Positions 27,032 through 37,371 of a stretch of 64,000 bases of DNA are shown piece by piece. The notes under the pieces were generated by a model. The model was given only the letters and a program-made list of their open reading frames with translations. It had not been told where the DNA came from and made no database searches. A program made the translations under genes and the position numbers. Source of the stretch: Gammaproteobacteria bacterium. GTDB lineage: Bacteria > Pseudomonadota > Gammaproteobacteria > JAJPIJ01. The stretch is taken from assembly GCA_022071965.1 (NCBI GenBank), contig JAJVIQ010000005.1, positions 103,497 through 167,496 on the forward strand. Reading direction: 5' to 3'. How positions within the stretch are numbered: position 1 is the stretch's first letter; each line of letters opens with the position of its first letter.

Positions 27032-27532
27032 ATGCGCACGAGCGGCGGCGACCGGCTGGTCGTCATCAATCTCGCACGCCAGCGCCTGGAGCTTCATGCG
27101 CGCACCGAAGTCATGTTCGCCTGTTCCGTATCCACGGCGGCCAACGGCCCCGGAGAGCTGATGGAAAGCGAATGCACGCCGCGCGGCCTGCACGTCATCG
27201 AGGAGAAGATCGGCGCGGGTTGCGCGGCGAACACGGTATTTGCCGGGCGCCGCCCGACCGGCGAGGTGTGTACGCCGGCGCTACGCGCGACGCGGCCAGG
27301 TCGTGACTGGATCGTGACCCGCATACTTTGGCTCGGCGGCCTCGAGCCGGGCCACAACCGCGGCGGCAGCGTGGATACCAGGGCGCGATACATCTACATA
27401 CACGGGACCCCGGAGCACACGCCGATCGGCGTCCCCGGGTCCCGCGGCTGCGTGCGCATGCGCAACGGCGACGTGATGACGTTCTTCGAACTCGTGGACG
27501 TCGGCACCCGCGTGCGGATCGACGAGGCGTAG
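27032..27532 (+). CDS. YkuD-domain protein without signal peptide (probable cytosolic L,D-carboxypeptidase)
   Basis: The 166-aa protein is almost entirely an L,D-transpeptidase (YkuD) catalytic domain. The active-site pattern HGTPEHTPIG...SRGCVRM has the catalytic Cys and His in place. There is no signal peptide or membrane anchor under any start (27032; alternatives 27017 and 26993), so it should stay in the cytosol. Cytosolic YkuD proteins are known to trim the terminal D-Ala from recycled murein tetrapeptides, replacing LdcA. That role fits the adjacent peptide importer and nagZ, but is inferred. Confidence 0.85.
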   Translation: MRTSGGDRLVVINLARQRLELHARTEVMFACSVSTAANGPGELMESECTPRGLHVIEEKIGAGCAANTVFAGRRPTGEVCTPALRATRPGRDWIVTRILWLGGLEPGHNRGGSVDTRARYIYIHGTPEHTPIGVPGSRGCVRMRNGDVMTFFELVDVGTRVRIDEA

Positions 27533-27574
27533 GGCGGACCGGGAACGCCGGCGGCGCGGCGACCGCGGCCGGAT

Positions 27575-28054
27575 TCAGCCGCCGGATCTGCCGCTGCGGA
27601 CGGCTTCGCGCATCAGCTCGCGGGCGAAGCGCCGTATCTGCACGTCAAAGAGCGCGAGTTCGCCGCCGGTCCTCATGGCTGCCATCGCCAGGCGGCCGAC
27701 GAGCAGCAGCAGGAGCATGACGATCGGCCAGGCGATGAAATAGGAGAGTCGCAGCGTGGAGGCGCGCTCCGGACGGACCGCGTCGTTGCCGGCGTCGGCG
27801 CGCTGCGATGGCGCGAGAACCAGGTCGATGTGCGTGGCCTCGTCGATGGCGCGGGCCAGCGCCTCCACACGCGAACTCTTGGGGTTCTGGTAAATGGACC
27901 ACGCCTCGTTTATGACGCCGAGGGCGGCCCACAGGCCGACCCCCAGCAGGACCAGTCCGGCGACCCGGACCAGCCAGGACATCGTGGATTGCGCGACGGA
28001 GTCGACTGTCATACTGGCCTCGGAGTTGTCGTTTTCGAATTGGTAGTAGGCCAT
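27575..28054 (-). CDS. hypothetical membrane protein with two TM segments
   Basis: The 159-aa protein starts at ATG 28054, supported by GGGAGGG upstream; longer in-frame extensions look non-coding. It has a first membrane segment (about residues 27-47), an extracytoplasmic loop of roughly 65 residues and a second segment (about 113-135). A basic cytosolic tail (RRFARELMREAVRSGRSG) follows. I do not recognise the family. It is the only minus-strand gene within an otherwise plus-strand run, set between the YkuD and permease genes. Confidence 0.7.
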   Translation of the reverse strand: MAYYQFENDNSEASMTVDSVAQSTMSWLVRVAGLVLLGVGLWAALGVINEAWSIYQNPKSSRVEALARAIDEATHIDLVLAPSQRADAGNDAVRPERASTLRLSYFIAWPIVMLLLLLVGRLAMAAMRTGGELALFDVQIRRFARELMREAVRSGRSGG

Positions 28055-28153
28055 GGCCCGGTGCCCTCCCGCACTCCGGCAGAATGTATCATAAGTCCGC
28101 GGGCAATCCTCGCCAGGGGACCGCCGCCTCGCAGGCGATACCGCGGAGGGGCA

Positions 28154-29074
28154 GTGATCGGATTTCTGTTGACGCGCCTGTTCAGCCTTGCAGCCGTCGC
28201 ACTGGGTGTGGTGAGTCTGGTCTTCCTGCTCCTTCATCTCGTGCCGGGCGATCCCGTGGAGGTAATGCTCGGGGAATCGGCGACGCCGGCCGATCGTGGC
28301 GAGCTGCGCCGCTCCCTGGGACTCGATCAGCCAATCGCCGTCCAGTGGGCCCGATATCTCGGCAAGCTGTCGCACGGCCAGCTCGGCGAGTCGTTGCACA
28401 GTCGCGAGCCGATCGTGGAGCTGGTGACGGGACGGGTGCGCGCGACCGCCCAGCTCGGCGCGGCGGCACTCGTGGTCTCGATCGCGATCGGACTGCCACT
28501 CGGCGTCGGCGCGGCGCTGCGCGACGGACGCCGTCTCGATCGCGCCGCGCTGGCGCTCACCGCGCTCGCCATGTCGATCCCGTCCTTCTGGCTCGGGCCG
28601 ATGCTGATCCTGCTGTTCTCGATCACGCTGGGATGGCTGCCCGTCAGCGGCCGCGCCGAGGCGGGGGCGATAGTCCTGCCCGCGCTCACGCTCGGTATCC
28701 CGCTGGCGGCGGCGCTAACCCGCATGGTGCGCGCCTCGATGCTGCAGGTGTTGAGCGAGGATTATCTGCGCACCGCCCGTGCGAAGGGACTCCCTCCAGC
28801 GCGGGTGACCGTCCAGCATGCATTGCGCAATGCTGCGCTGCCGATCATGACCGTGCTGGGCCTGCAGCTGGGCGGCGTGCTGGCGGGCGCGATCATCACC
28901 GAGACCATCTTCCAATGGCCGGGACTCGGGCAGTTGACGATCGAGTCCATACAGCGGCGCGACTATCCGGTCGTGCAGGCCTGTGTACTCATCATCAGCC
29001 TCACCTACGTCGTGGTCAACGCGGCGACCGACATGCTCTGCGGGCTGCTGGACCCGCGCGTGCGCATGGCATGA
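28154..29074 (+). CDS. peptide ABC transporter permease, DppB-like
   Basis: Inner-membrane channel subunit of a dipeptide/oligopeptide importer, 306 aa with six membrane segments. The EAA-type cytoplasmic loop is DYLRTARAKGLPPARV. The start is GTG at 28154 with GGAGG 4 bases upstream. Its stop overlaps the start of the second permease (ATGA), so the two are coupled. No ATP-binding subunit is encoded nearby; the transporter must borrow an ATPase or have it elsewhere. Confidence 0.92.
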   Translation: MIGFLLTRLFSLAAVALGVVSLVFLLLHLVPGDPVEVMLGESATPADRGELRRSLGLDQPIAVQWARYLGKLSHGQLGESLHSREPIVELVTGRVRATAQLGAAALVVSIAIGLPLGVGAALRDGRRLDRAALALTALAMSIPSFWLGPMLILLFSITLGWLPVSGRAEAGAIVLPALTLGIPLAAALTRMVRASMLQVLSEDYLRTARAKGLPPARVTVQHALRNAALPIMTVLGLQLGGVLAGAIITETIFQWPGLGQLTIESIQRRDYPVVQACVLIISLTYVVVNAATDMLCGLLDPRVRMA

Positions 29075-29889
29075 GCGCCGCTGCGCGCCTGTCGCTGTTC
29101 GTGCTGATCGGATGGGCGGCGCTGGCCGCTCTCGCCCCGCTGTTGCGGCTTACGCCCGATGCCATATCGCTGCCGGAGATCATGCAGCCGCCTTCGTGGG
29201 CATCGTGGCTGGGGCATGACGATCTCGGCCGCCCGATGGCCGACCGCCTGATCTGCGCGCTGCGCACCTCGCTGCTCGTGGTGGGCATCGTGGTGCCCCT
29301 GTCCGCGGCGAGCGGCGCTGCCGTCGGCGTCGCGGCGGCATGGCGTGGCGGTCTTTTCGACGCATGCATTGCCCGGCTGATGGACGTCTTTCTGGCCTTC
29401 CCCGGCACGCTCCTGGCGATCGCGATGGCGGGCCTGCTCGGTCCCGGCATCGGCAACGTCGTCATCGCGCTGACGGCCGTGAGCTGGGTCGGGTACGCGC
29501 GCATGGCGCGCGCGCAGGCCTACGCCGTGAAGACCCGTGAGCACGTTCATGCCGCGCGGGTACTGGGCACGCCAGCCCCGGCGATACTCCTGCGCCATGT
29601 CCTGCCGCTGATCGCGGCGCCGCTGCTGATGGAGGCCACCCTGGGGGTGGCGGGGGTGATCCTCGCGGAGGCCGGGCTGTCGTTCCTGGGTCTGGGGGTG
29701 CAACCGCCGTCAGCGTCACTCGGCGCCATGCTGCGCGACGGTACGGCGTACATGCTGGTTGCGCCACACATGGTGATCGTCCCCGGCCTGGCGCTGCTCG
29801 CGCTCATGCTCGCCTGCAACACGCTCGGCGATGCGCTGCAGCACCGGCTCGATCCGCGCCGAACGCTGTCCCTGATGCCGGCCGCGTGA
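29071..29889 (+). CDS. peptide ABC transporter permease, DppC-like
   Basis: Second channel subunit, 272 aa. It has one N-terminal membrane segment, the motif GHDDLGRPMADRLICALRTS typical of DppC/OppC, five further segments and an EAA loop (HVHAARVLGTPAPAILLRHV). The start overlaps the stop of the DppB-like gene by four bases. It ends the transporter unit, and a 246-base gap with no supported gene follows before nagZ. Confidence 0.92.
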   Translation: MSAAARLSLFVLIGWAALAALAPLLRLTPDAISLPEIMQPPSWASWLGHDDLGRPMADRLICALRTSLLVVGIVVPLSAASGAAVGVAAAWRGGLFDACIARLMDVFLAFPGTLLAIAMAGLLGPGIGNVVIALTAVSWVGYARMARAQAYAVKTREHVHAARVLGTPAPAILLRHVLPLIAAPLLMEATLGVAGVILAEAGLSFLGLGVQPPSASLGAMLRDGTAYMLVAPHMVIVPGLALLALMLACNTLGDALQHRLDPRRTLSLMPAA

Positions 29890-30135
29890 CGAGGCAGGAA
29901 GGCGTCGCCAGGCGAGGATCGGACCGGACGAGGATGCGCACGCCGGCGCTGCCGGCGCGAGCCCGGCGCGGACGCGGCCCCGGCCCGCGAGCGGAGCGCG
30001 GTCACGGCCCCCATCCATTCTCGCTCCGGGTGCACCGGCGTCCGGCTGGTGCGCGGGATCGGATTGCGCGGCGGTGGCTTCTCTCGTATGTTCGCGCTCG
30101 GCCGTTCTCCCGTTGACGGCCGGGAATCCGCACGC

Positions 30136-31179
30136 ATGGCCTTGGGTCCGCTGATGATCGACATCCAGAGCGCCGCGCTCACGGGCGCGGAGCGCGCGCG
30201 CCTGCGGCATCCGCTGATCGGCGGCGTGATCCTGTTCACCCGCAACTACGTGGATGGCGGTCAGCTTGCGTCGCTGACCGCCGAACTGCACGCGCTGCGA
30301 TCGCCGCCCCTGCTCATCGCCGTCGATCACGAAGGCGGGCGCGTGCAGCGCTTTCGCGCCGGTTTCACTGCCCTGCCCGCCTGCGGCGTCTATGGCGCAG
30401 CCTACCGGCGCGATGCCGACACAGGCATGGCCAGCGCCGAGGCGGGCGGATGGATCATGGCCAGCGAGCTGCGCTCCCTCGGCGTCGACTTCAGCTTTGC
30501 GCCGGTTCTCGACATCGACACCGGACTCAGCACGGTGATCGGCGATCGGGCGTTCCACCGCGATCAGCGCATCGTCGCCGCTCTGGCCTACGCATACATG
30601 AAGGGCATGCATGCCGCGGGCATGGCCGCGGTCGGCAAGCATTTCCCCGGACACGGATCGGTGCCCGCGGACTCGCATCACGCCTTGCCGGTGGATGAAC
30701 GGCCCTGCCGTGTCATCGAATCGACGGATCTTCCGCCTTTCGCGCACCTCATACGCAACGGGATCGAAGGCATCATGCCGGCGCACGTGGTCTATGCCAG
30801 GGCCGATCCCCATCCCGCCGGGTTCTCGCGCTACTGGCTGCAGGACGTTCTGCGCCGCAAGCTCGGCTTCGACGGCGTGATCTTCAGCGACGATATCACC
30901 ATGGCGGGTGCCGCGGTGGCGGGTGATGCGACGCAGCGGGCGCGCGCCGCGCTCGATGCAGGTTGCGACATGGTGCTCATCTGCAATGATCCCGAGGCTG
31001 CCGACAAGGTCATCGCCGAATTGAGCATGCCTCAGGACCCTCTCTCGCGGGCACGATTGATGCGCATGCACGGGCGCCCGCCGCCGTACGACGCCGGGCG
31101 CCGTGAGCTGGCATTGCGGCTGCTCGCCGGACTGCACGATGTCCCCGAGCTCGATCTCAATGACGACCGCATGGTCTGA
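30136..31179 (+). CDS. nagZ: beta-N-acetylhexosaminidase of peptidoglycan recycling
   Basis: Cytosolic glycoside hydrolase family 3 enzyme that cuts GlcNAc from anhydro-muropeptides. Diagnostic motifs are VDHEGGRVQRFR, KHFPGHG followed by the flexible-loop Asp-His pair in ADSHHALP, and the nucleophile in FSDDITMAGA. The product has 347 aa and no signal peptide. The ATG at 30136 is preferred because residues upstream of MALGPLMIDI are not conserved. NagZ products also feed AmpC induction in some bacteria; no ampR or ampC regulator is seen here. Confidence 0.95.
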   Translation: MALGPLMIDIQSAALTGAERARLRHPLIGGVILFTRNYVDGGQLASLTAELHALRSPPLLIAVDHEGGRVQRFRAGFTALPACGVYGAAYRRDADTGMASAEAGGWIMASELRSLGVDFSFAPVLDIDTGLSTVIGDRAFHRDQRIVAALAYAYMKGMHAAGMAAVGKHFPGHGSVPADSHHALPVDERPCRVIESTDLPPFAHLIRNGIEGIMPAHVVYARADPHPAGFSRYWLQDVLRRKLGFDGVIFSDDITMAGAAVAGDATQRARAALDAGCDMVLICNDPEAADKVIAELSMPQDPLSRARLMRMHGRPPPYDAGRRELALRLLAGLHDVPELDLNDDRMV

Positions 31180-31260
31180 AGGGGCCGGGCCCGCCGCCGG
31201 ATCTCCGGCGACTTCCGCACGCGGCAAGTCCTTCACCTGGCCGGATGAGGAGCCGGATCG

Positions 31261-32187
31261 ATGACAATCACCGCAGGGAGGATCGTCATCCTCGCCCTGT
31301 CGTTGTGGGGCGGGAATCCGGCGGCTTCCCGCGCCGAGGAGCTGGTCTGCCCGCCGATCGCGCGCATGCCGACCGCGAGCGAGCCGGCGGCCTTTGGCGA
31401 GGGCCTGTTGTGGCGGATCGAACGCGAGGGCGTGGCCGCGAGCTACCTGTTCGGCACGATACACGTGGGCGATCCGCGTGTGCTCGATATCCCGGTGGCG
31501 GTGACGTCGGCATTGCGGGCAAGCCGCCTGTTCGTGATGGAGGCGCTCTTCGAGCCCGACGCGGTCGCGCGGTTCGCGGGCTCCATGTACTTCGACGACG
31601 GAACCCGCCTGGAGGATCTCGCCGGGCGGCCGCTGGCCGAACGCACGCAGTCGCTGCTGCTGCGCTTCAACGTTTCGGCAGAAGCGGCGCGCAGCCTCAA
31701 GCCATGGGCCGCATTCCTGAGCCTCAGTCAGCCGCAGGCCGACAGTGGTTTGCCGCTGGACCTGCTGCTCATGCAGCGCGCTCGGGAGAACGGCCTGCGT
31801 GTGGAGGGCCTGGAGACGCTGGAGGAGCAGGCGGCGGTGTTCGCCGCGTTCAGCGACGCCGAGCAGGTGGCGATGCTGCGCGATACCGTCTGCCATTTCG
31901 ATCTCGTCCAGGCGCAGCTCGGCAGACTGGTCGAGCTCTATCTGCGCCGTGACGTCGGGGCGATCATTCGTCTGACCGAGGAATACGCGGGCAGTGACCG
32001 GGAGCTGGCCGCGCACATGGAGAAACTGCTCATCGATGACCGCAACGCACGGATGGCCGAACGGATGCAGGGAGCGCTGCAGCGTGGCGAGGCATTCGTC
32101 GCGGTCGGGGCGCTGCACCTGCCCGGACGCGGTGGGGTCCTGGCCCTGCTCGAGAAGCGGGGTTACATCCTGACCCGGATGTACTGA
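31261..32187 (+). CDS. TraB/GumN family protein, exported
   Basis: The 308-aa protein has an N-terminal signal peptide (about residues 1-26). Conserved TraB/GumN/TIKI family elements are LFGTIHVGDPRV, VEGLETLEEQ and the C-terminal VGALHLPGRGGVLALLEKRG. TIKI members of this superfamily are metalloproteases; activity in bacterial members is largely untested. The position just after nagZ is suggestive of an envelope role only. It reads with its own start 81 bases after the nagZ stop. Confidence 0.88.
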   Translation: MTITAGRIVILALSLWGGNPAASRAEELVCPPIARMPTASEPAAFGEGLLWRIEREGVAASYLFGTIHVGDPRVLDIPVAVTSALRASRLFVMEALFEPDAVARFAGSMYFDDGTRLEDLAGRPLAERTQSLLLRFNVSAEAARSLKPWAAFLSLSQPQADSGLPLDLLLMQRARENGLRVEGLETLEEQAAVFAAFSDAEQVAMLRDTVCHFDLVQAQLGRLVELYLRRDVGAIIRLTEEYAGSDRELAAHMEKLLIDDRNARMAERMQGALQRGEAFVAVGALHLPGRGGVLALLEKRGYILTRMY

Positions 32188-32333
32188 TCGCACCCCGCCA
32201 TGCCCGCCGGGGGTCCGGGCCGCGCGCCGCACAGCCGGGGGTGGCCACGCGCCCCGGCGCCCGCTCGTTCGCGCCCGGCCGGCCACCACGCCGGTTTGTT
32301 TTCAATGCCCGTCGCTTCAGTTACGCTAGCGGC

Positions 32334-33164
32334 ATGGAACTGTCATTCACCAAGATGCATGGACTCGGTAATGATTTCGTCCTGTTAAACGGGTTCCGGA
32401 AGCCCCTCAGTCTCACCCCCGAACACGTCAGACGTCTGGCCGACCGCCACTTCGGCGTCGGCTGTGATCAGGTACTGGTGGTGGAACCGTCACGTGGCGA
32501 GGCCGACGTGCACTACCGCATCTACAATGCCGATGGAGGCGAGGTCGAACACTGCGGCAATGGCGTCCGGTGCGTGGCGCGCTATCTGCGCGACGAGGGT
32601 ATCGTGATCAAGGACGAGATCACCGTGGAGACGATGGCAGGAGGGCTGTCGAAGGTGTACATCGAGACGAGCGGCCTGGTTCGCGTCAACATGGGGGTGC
32701 CGCGATTCGAGCCGGCCGAAATACCGATGCAGGCCCGTAGCCGCGCCAGCAGCTATCAGGTGGAGGTAGGTGGCGGGCACGTCAGCGTCGGTGCGATCTC
32801 GATAGGCAATCCCCATGCAGTGATCAGGGTCGACAATGTCGACACGGCGCCGGTCAGCACCCTGGGTCCGATGATCGAGCGTCACCCGTTGTTCCCGCAG
32901 GGCGTCAACGTCGGCTTCATGCAGGTCGTGGACCCTTCCCGCGTGAGGCTGCGCGTCTTCGAGCGCGGCACCGGCGAGACGCTGGCCTGCGGCACCGGCG
33001 CCTGCGCGGCGGTGGTCGTGGGGCGCATGCACGGACTGCTCAAGCCGTCGGTGGACGTGCAGCTCCCCGGCGGGCATCTTTCCATCAATTGGTCGGAACC
33101 CGGCCAGCCCGTCTGGATGACGGGGCCGGCCGCGCGCGTATTCGAGGGTGAGATAAGGCTATGA
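32334..33164 (+). CDS. dapF: diaminopimelate epimerase
   Basis: PLP-independent racemase that converts LL- to meso-diaminopimelate for lysine and peptidoglycan. The two catalytic cysteines are in EHCGNGVRC and GTGACAAVV. The N-terminus MELSFTKMHGLGNDFV fixes the start at 32334, giving 276 aa. A TACGCT box 6 bases upstream with TTTTCA 17 bases before it, and no Shine-Dalgarno, hint at a leaderless mRNA. The stop overlaps the next gene (ATGA). The order dapF-DUF484-xerC is conserved in gammaproteobacteria. Confidence 0.96.
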   Translation: MELSFTKMHGLGNDFVLLNGFRKPLSLTPEHVRRLADRHFGVGCDQVLVVEPSRGEADVHYRIYNADGGEVEHCGNGVRCVARYLRDEGIVIKDEITVETMAGGLSKVYIETSGLVRVNMGVPRFEPAEIPMQARSRASSYQVEVGGGHVSVGAISIGNPHAVIRVDNVDTAPVSTLGPMIERHPLFPQGVNVGFMQVVDPSRVRLRVFERGTGETLACGTGACAAVVVGRMHGLLKPSVDVQLPGGHLSINWSEPGQPVWMTGPAARVFEGEIRL

Positions 33165-33895
33165 ACACCGGAACGACACCCGACGAGGCGATGGCGGGCG
33201 ATTCATCCGACGTCACCAGCTCGGTGGCCGAGTATCTGCGGAGGCATCGCGAGTTCTTCGTCGAACACCCGGAGCTTCTGACCGATCTGGTCATCCCGCA
33301 CGAGACCGGGAAGGCGGTCTCGCTGGTCGAGAAGCAGGTGATACTCCTGCGCGACGAGAATCGTCAGCTGAAGTCGCGCTTCCGGGAACTGGTCAACATC
33401 GCGCGCGAGAACGAGGAATTGTCGCGACGCATGCACAGGCTCACGCTGCGGCTCGTGGAGGCCGGAAGCTGCGCGCAGATCCTCGGCAGCCTCGGCAACA
33501 GCCTGCAGGCGGATTTCGCCGCCGATGGCATCACGCTGCGCGTATTCGCCGACCCGGTCGCGGCCGAGGACGTCGATCGACCGGAGTTCGCCGGCGCGCG
33601 ATCGCCGCTGCGGACGATGTTTGCGGAGGCGCTCGCGCAGCGGAAACCGTATTGCGGCCGTCTCAAGCACAATCAGCAGGAGGCGCTGTTCGGCATCCGC
33701 CACGAGGAGGGCTCGGAGGAGTTCGGCTCCGCGGCCGTACTGCCCTTGTCCGGCAAACACTGGGAAGGGATCCTGGTGATCGCGAGCCGCGATCCGCGCC
33801 GCTACCACCCGGAGATGGGCATCGATCTGCTCGCTCACCTCGGCGACATCGTCAGTCTTATCCTCAACCCGTGGGTCGCCGCGCCCGCGACATAG
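33161..33895 (+). CDS. DUF484 family protein
   Basis: Soluble 244-aa protein with a helical N-terminal part (SSVAEYLRRHREFFVEHPEL), a short coiled coil (about residues 60-95) and a C-terminal GAF-like domain. Proteins of this family sit between dapF and xerC in many gammaproteobacteria (yigA in E. coli), and their function is unknown. It overlaps dapF by four bases and xerC by 25 bases, so all three are likely translated from one message. Confidence 0.9.
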   Translation: MNTGTTPDEAMAGDSSDVTSSVAEYLRRHREFFVEHPELLTDLVIPHETGKAVSLVEKQVILLRDENRQLKSRFRELVNIARENEELSRRMHRLTLRLVEAGSCAQILGSLGNSLQADFAADGITLRVFADPVAAEDVDRPEFAGARSPLRTMFAEALAQRKPYCGRLKHNQQEALFGIRHEEGSEEFGSAAVLPLSGKHWEGILVIASRDPRRYHPEMGIDLLAHLGDIVSLILNPWVAAPAT

Positions 33896-34827
33896 CCAGG
33901 CGCCAGCGGGCGCCCGGTGACCGGGCGCCGGGCGCGGCGCCGGATCCGGACGTCGAGTCGTATCTGGCGACGCTGCGCGCGCATTCCCCGCATACTCAGG
34001 CGGCATATCGCCGCGACCTCTCGAGGCTCGGCGCGTTTCGGTCCAGGCACGGCATCGAAGCGTGGCGCGACGTGGACGCCCAGCACGTGCGGGCCCTGAT
34101 CGCGGAGGCGCATCGCGGCGGACTGAACGGACGGAGTCTGCAACGACTGCTATCGGTCTTGCGCGGCTTTTTCCGTCATCTCGTGCGCGACGGAATGACC
34201 ACCCACAATCCTGCCGAGCTGGTGCGCGCCCCCAGGCCGCCGCGCCGGCTGCCCAAGGCCCTGGACGTGGACCAGGCAGCGAGACTGGTGGAGATCGCCG
34301 ATGGATCCGGGGAAGCGGGGATCACCGCGCGCGACCGGGCGATTCTCGAACTCATGTATTCCTGCGGATTGCGCGTCTCCGAACTGGTGGGCCTGGACAT
34401 GCGAGATATCGATCTGCGCGAGGCTCAGGTCACCGTGCTGGGCAAGGGCCGCAAACAGCGCAGGCTGCCGGTTGGCCGCCACGCGGTGAGTGCGCTTCGG
34501 CACTGGATGCGCATGCGCTCCGCCTGGATCGCGGAGGAGACGCAGGCGCTGTTCCTCGCGCGCGGCGGCGCGCGGCTGACCGCGCGTGCCGTCCAGCAGC
34601 GCGTGCGGCGCTGGGCGATCCGGCAGGGGCTGGACACGCACGTGCATCCGCACATGCTCCGCCACTCCTTCGCCAGTCATGTGCTCGAGTCCAGCGGCGA
34701 TCTGCGCGCCGTGCAGGAACTGCTCGGCCACGCCGACATCAGTACGACGCAGATCTATACCCACCTGGACTTCCAGCATCTCGCCAGGGTGTACGACGCC
34801 ACCCATCCGCGGGCAAAGAAGCGCTGA
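33871..34827 (+). CDS. xerC: site-specific tyrosine recombinase XerC
   Basis: Recombinase that resolves chromosome dimers at dif together with XerD. An N-terminal SAM-like DNA-binding domain is followed by the catalytic domain with Arg (SCGLRVSEL), Lys (GKGRKQRRL), HxxR (HMLRHSFASH), His (LLGHADIST) and the nucleophile Tyr (YTHLDF). The only plausible start is GTG at 33871, inside the DUF484 gene, giving 318 aa with a slightly extended N-terminus. This is a resident core gene, not part of an integron. Confidence 0.93.
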   Translation: MGRRARDIARRQRAPGDRAPGAAPDPDVESYLATLRAHSPHTQAAYRRDLSRLGAFRSRHGIEAWRDVDAQHVRALIAEAHRGGLNGRSLQRLLSVLRGFFRHLVRDGMTTHNPAELVRAPRPPRRLPKALDVDQAARLVEIADGSGEAGITARDRAILELMYSCGLRVSELVGLDMRDIDLREAQVTVLGKGRKQRRLPVGRHAVSALRHWMRMRSAWIAEETQALFLARGGARLTARAVQQRVRRWAIRQGLDTHVHPHMLRHSFASHVLESSGDLRAVQELLGHADISTTQIYTHLDFQHLARVYDATHPRAKKR

Positions 34828-35086
34828 GCAGCGCCGTCAGGGGAAACGCCGTTGTCACCGGTGCGCAAAGGCGGCTCGCCTCCGCGCGGGCCGCCGCCCT
34901 CGCCGTTTTCGGGACGTGGCCCGCCAGCGGCGCCAGCCGTGACGCGCCGCGGCCCGGGCTCCGGACCCTCGTCCGCGTCTGGCGCCGGCTCGACCCACGG
35001 AACGGCCCGCGCATCGCGGCCGGGCAGGGGCGGGATTCGTGTAAGATCATCCCTCGCACCGGCAGGCATCGGAATGGGATCGAATC

Positions 35087-35623
35087 TTGGAGCAATTTCA
35101 CGGCACAACCATACTTTGCGTCCGTCGCGGCGGCATCGTGGTCATGGGCGGAGACGGCCAGGTCTCGCTCGGACAGACCGTGCTGAAGGGCAACGCGCGC
35201 AAGGTACGCCGGCTTCATGACGGCAGGATCGTCGCGGGTTTCGCCGGCGGGACCGCGGACGCCTTCACCCTGTTCGAGCGCTTCGAGGCGAAACTGCAGA
35301 AGCACCAGGGGAACCTGACGCGTTCAGCGGTCGAACTGGCCAAGGATTGGCGTTCCGACCGGATACTGCGGCGGCTGGAGGCGATGCTCACGGTCGCCGA
35401 CGCCACGGCCTCCCTGATCATCTCCGGCAACGGCGATGTCGTGGAGCCGGAGGACGACGTAATGGCGATCGGCTCGGGCGGCTCGTTCGCGGTCGCGGCG
35501 GCGCGGGCGCTGATGAGGCACTCCGCCATGAACGCGCGCGCGATAGTCGAGGCGAGCCTTGGCATCGCCGCCGAGATCTGTGTCTATACGAACACGAACT
35601 TCACCATCGAAGAACTGGGTTGA
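35087..35623 (+). CDS. hslV: HslV peptidase subunit of HslUV protease
   Basis: Proteasome-related threonine peptidase that forms double hexameric rings capped by HslU. The catalytic Thr is in [12 protein letters not shown], followed by GDGQVSLGQ and [11 protein letters not shown]. The TTG start encodes six residues before the first Thr, so a short propeptide must be removed, unlike in E. coli where only Met precedes it. The 178-aa length matches the family. A TAAGAT box at 35042-35047 is a possible -10; no clear heat-shock -35 was found. Confidence 0.95.
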   Translation: MEQFHGTTILCVRRGGIVVMGGDGQVSLGQTVLKGNARKVRRLHDGRIVAGFAGGTADAFTLFERFEAKLQKHQGNLTRSAVELAKDWRSDRILRRLEAMLTVADATASLIISGNGDVVEPEDDVMAIGSGGSFAVAAARALMRHSAMNARAIVEASLGIAAEICVYTNTNFTIEELG

Positions 35624-35662
35624 GCGGGCGGCGCTGCCGCAGGCTCCCCCGAGCGGCCCCTC

Positions 35663-36990
<1,328 letters not shown>

Positions 36991-36994
<4 letters not shown>

Positions 36995-37371
36995 ACGAAC
37001 CGCATATGCCGATCCCGACAGGCATCACCCTGCACCGGCAGTCGAGGATGCTTGAGATCGTCTTCGACGACGGAACGGCCTTCAGGCTGCCGTGCGAGCT
37101 CTTGCGCGTTTACTCGCCCTCGGCCGACGTGCGCGGCCACGGCCCGGGGCAGTCGGTCCTGCAGATCGGCAAGGAGAATGTCGGGATCACCGCGATCGAG
37201 CCTGTCGGGAATTACGCCGTCAAGCTCTTCTTCGACGATGGACACCACACCGGCATCTACTCCTGGGATTACCTGTACGAACTCGGCAGGCACCAGTCCG
37301 AGATGTGGCAGCAATACCTGGACGCGCTGAAGCGCGCTGGTCACGAGCGGCGGGGCGCCGGGGGGCAATGA
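36991..37371 (+). CDS. DUF971 (GBBH-like) family protein
   Basis: Small 126-aa protein with the GBBH-like N-terminal domain also found in gamma-butyrobetaine hydroxylase and some Fe-S assembly-related proteins ([34 protein letters not shown]). Function is unknown. The TTG start overlaps the hslU stop (TTGA); an ATG at 37006 is the alternative. Its own stop overlaps the ubiE start, so it belongs to a tight hslVU-ubi transcript. Confidence 0.88.

Noticed and set aside
29716..32289. Minus-strand open frame of about 850 codons across permease, nagZ and the TraB gene
   Set aside because: Antisense shadow of genes with full catalytic motifs.
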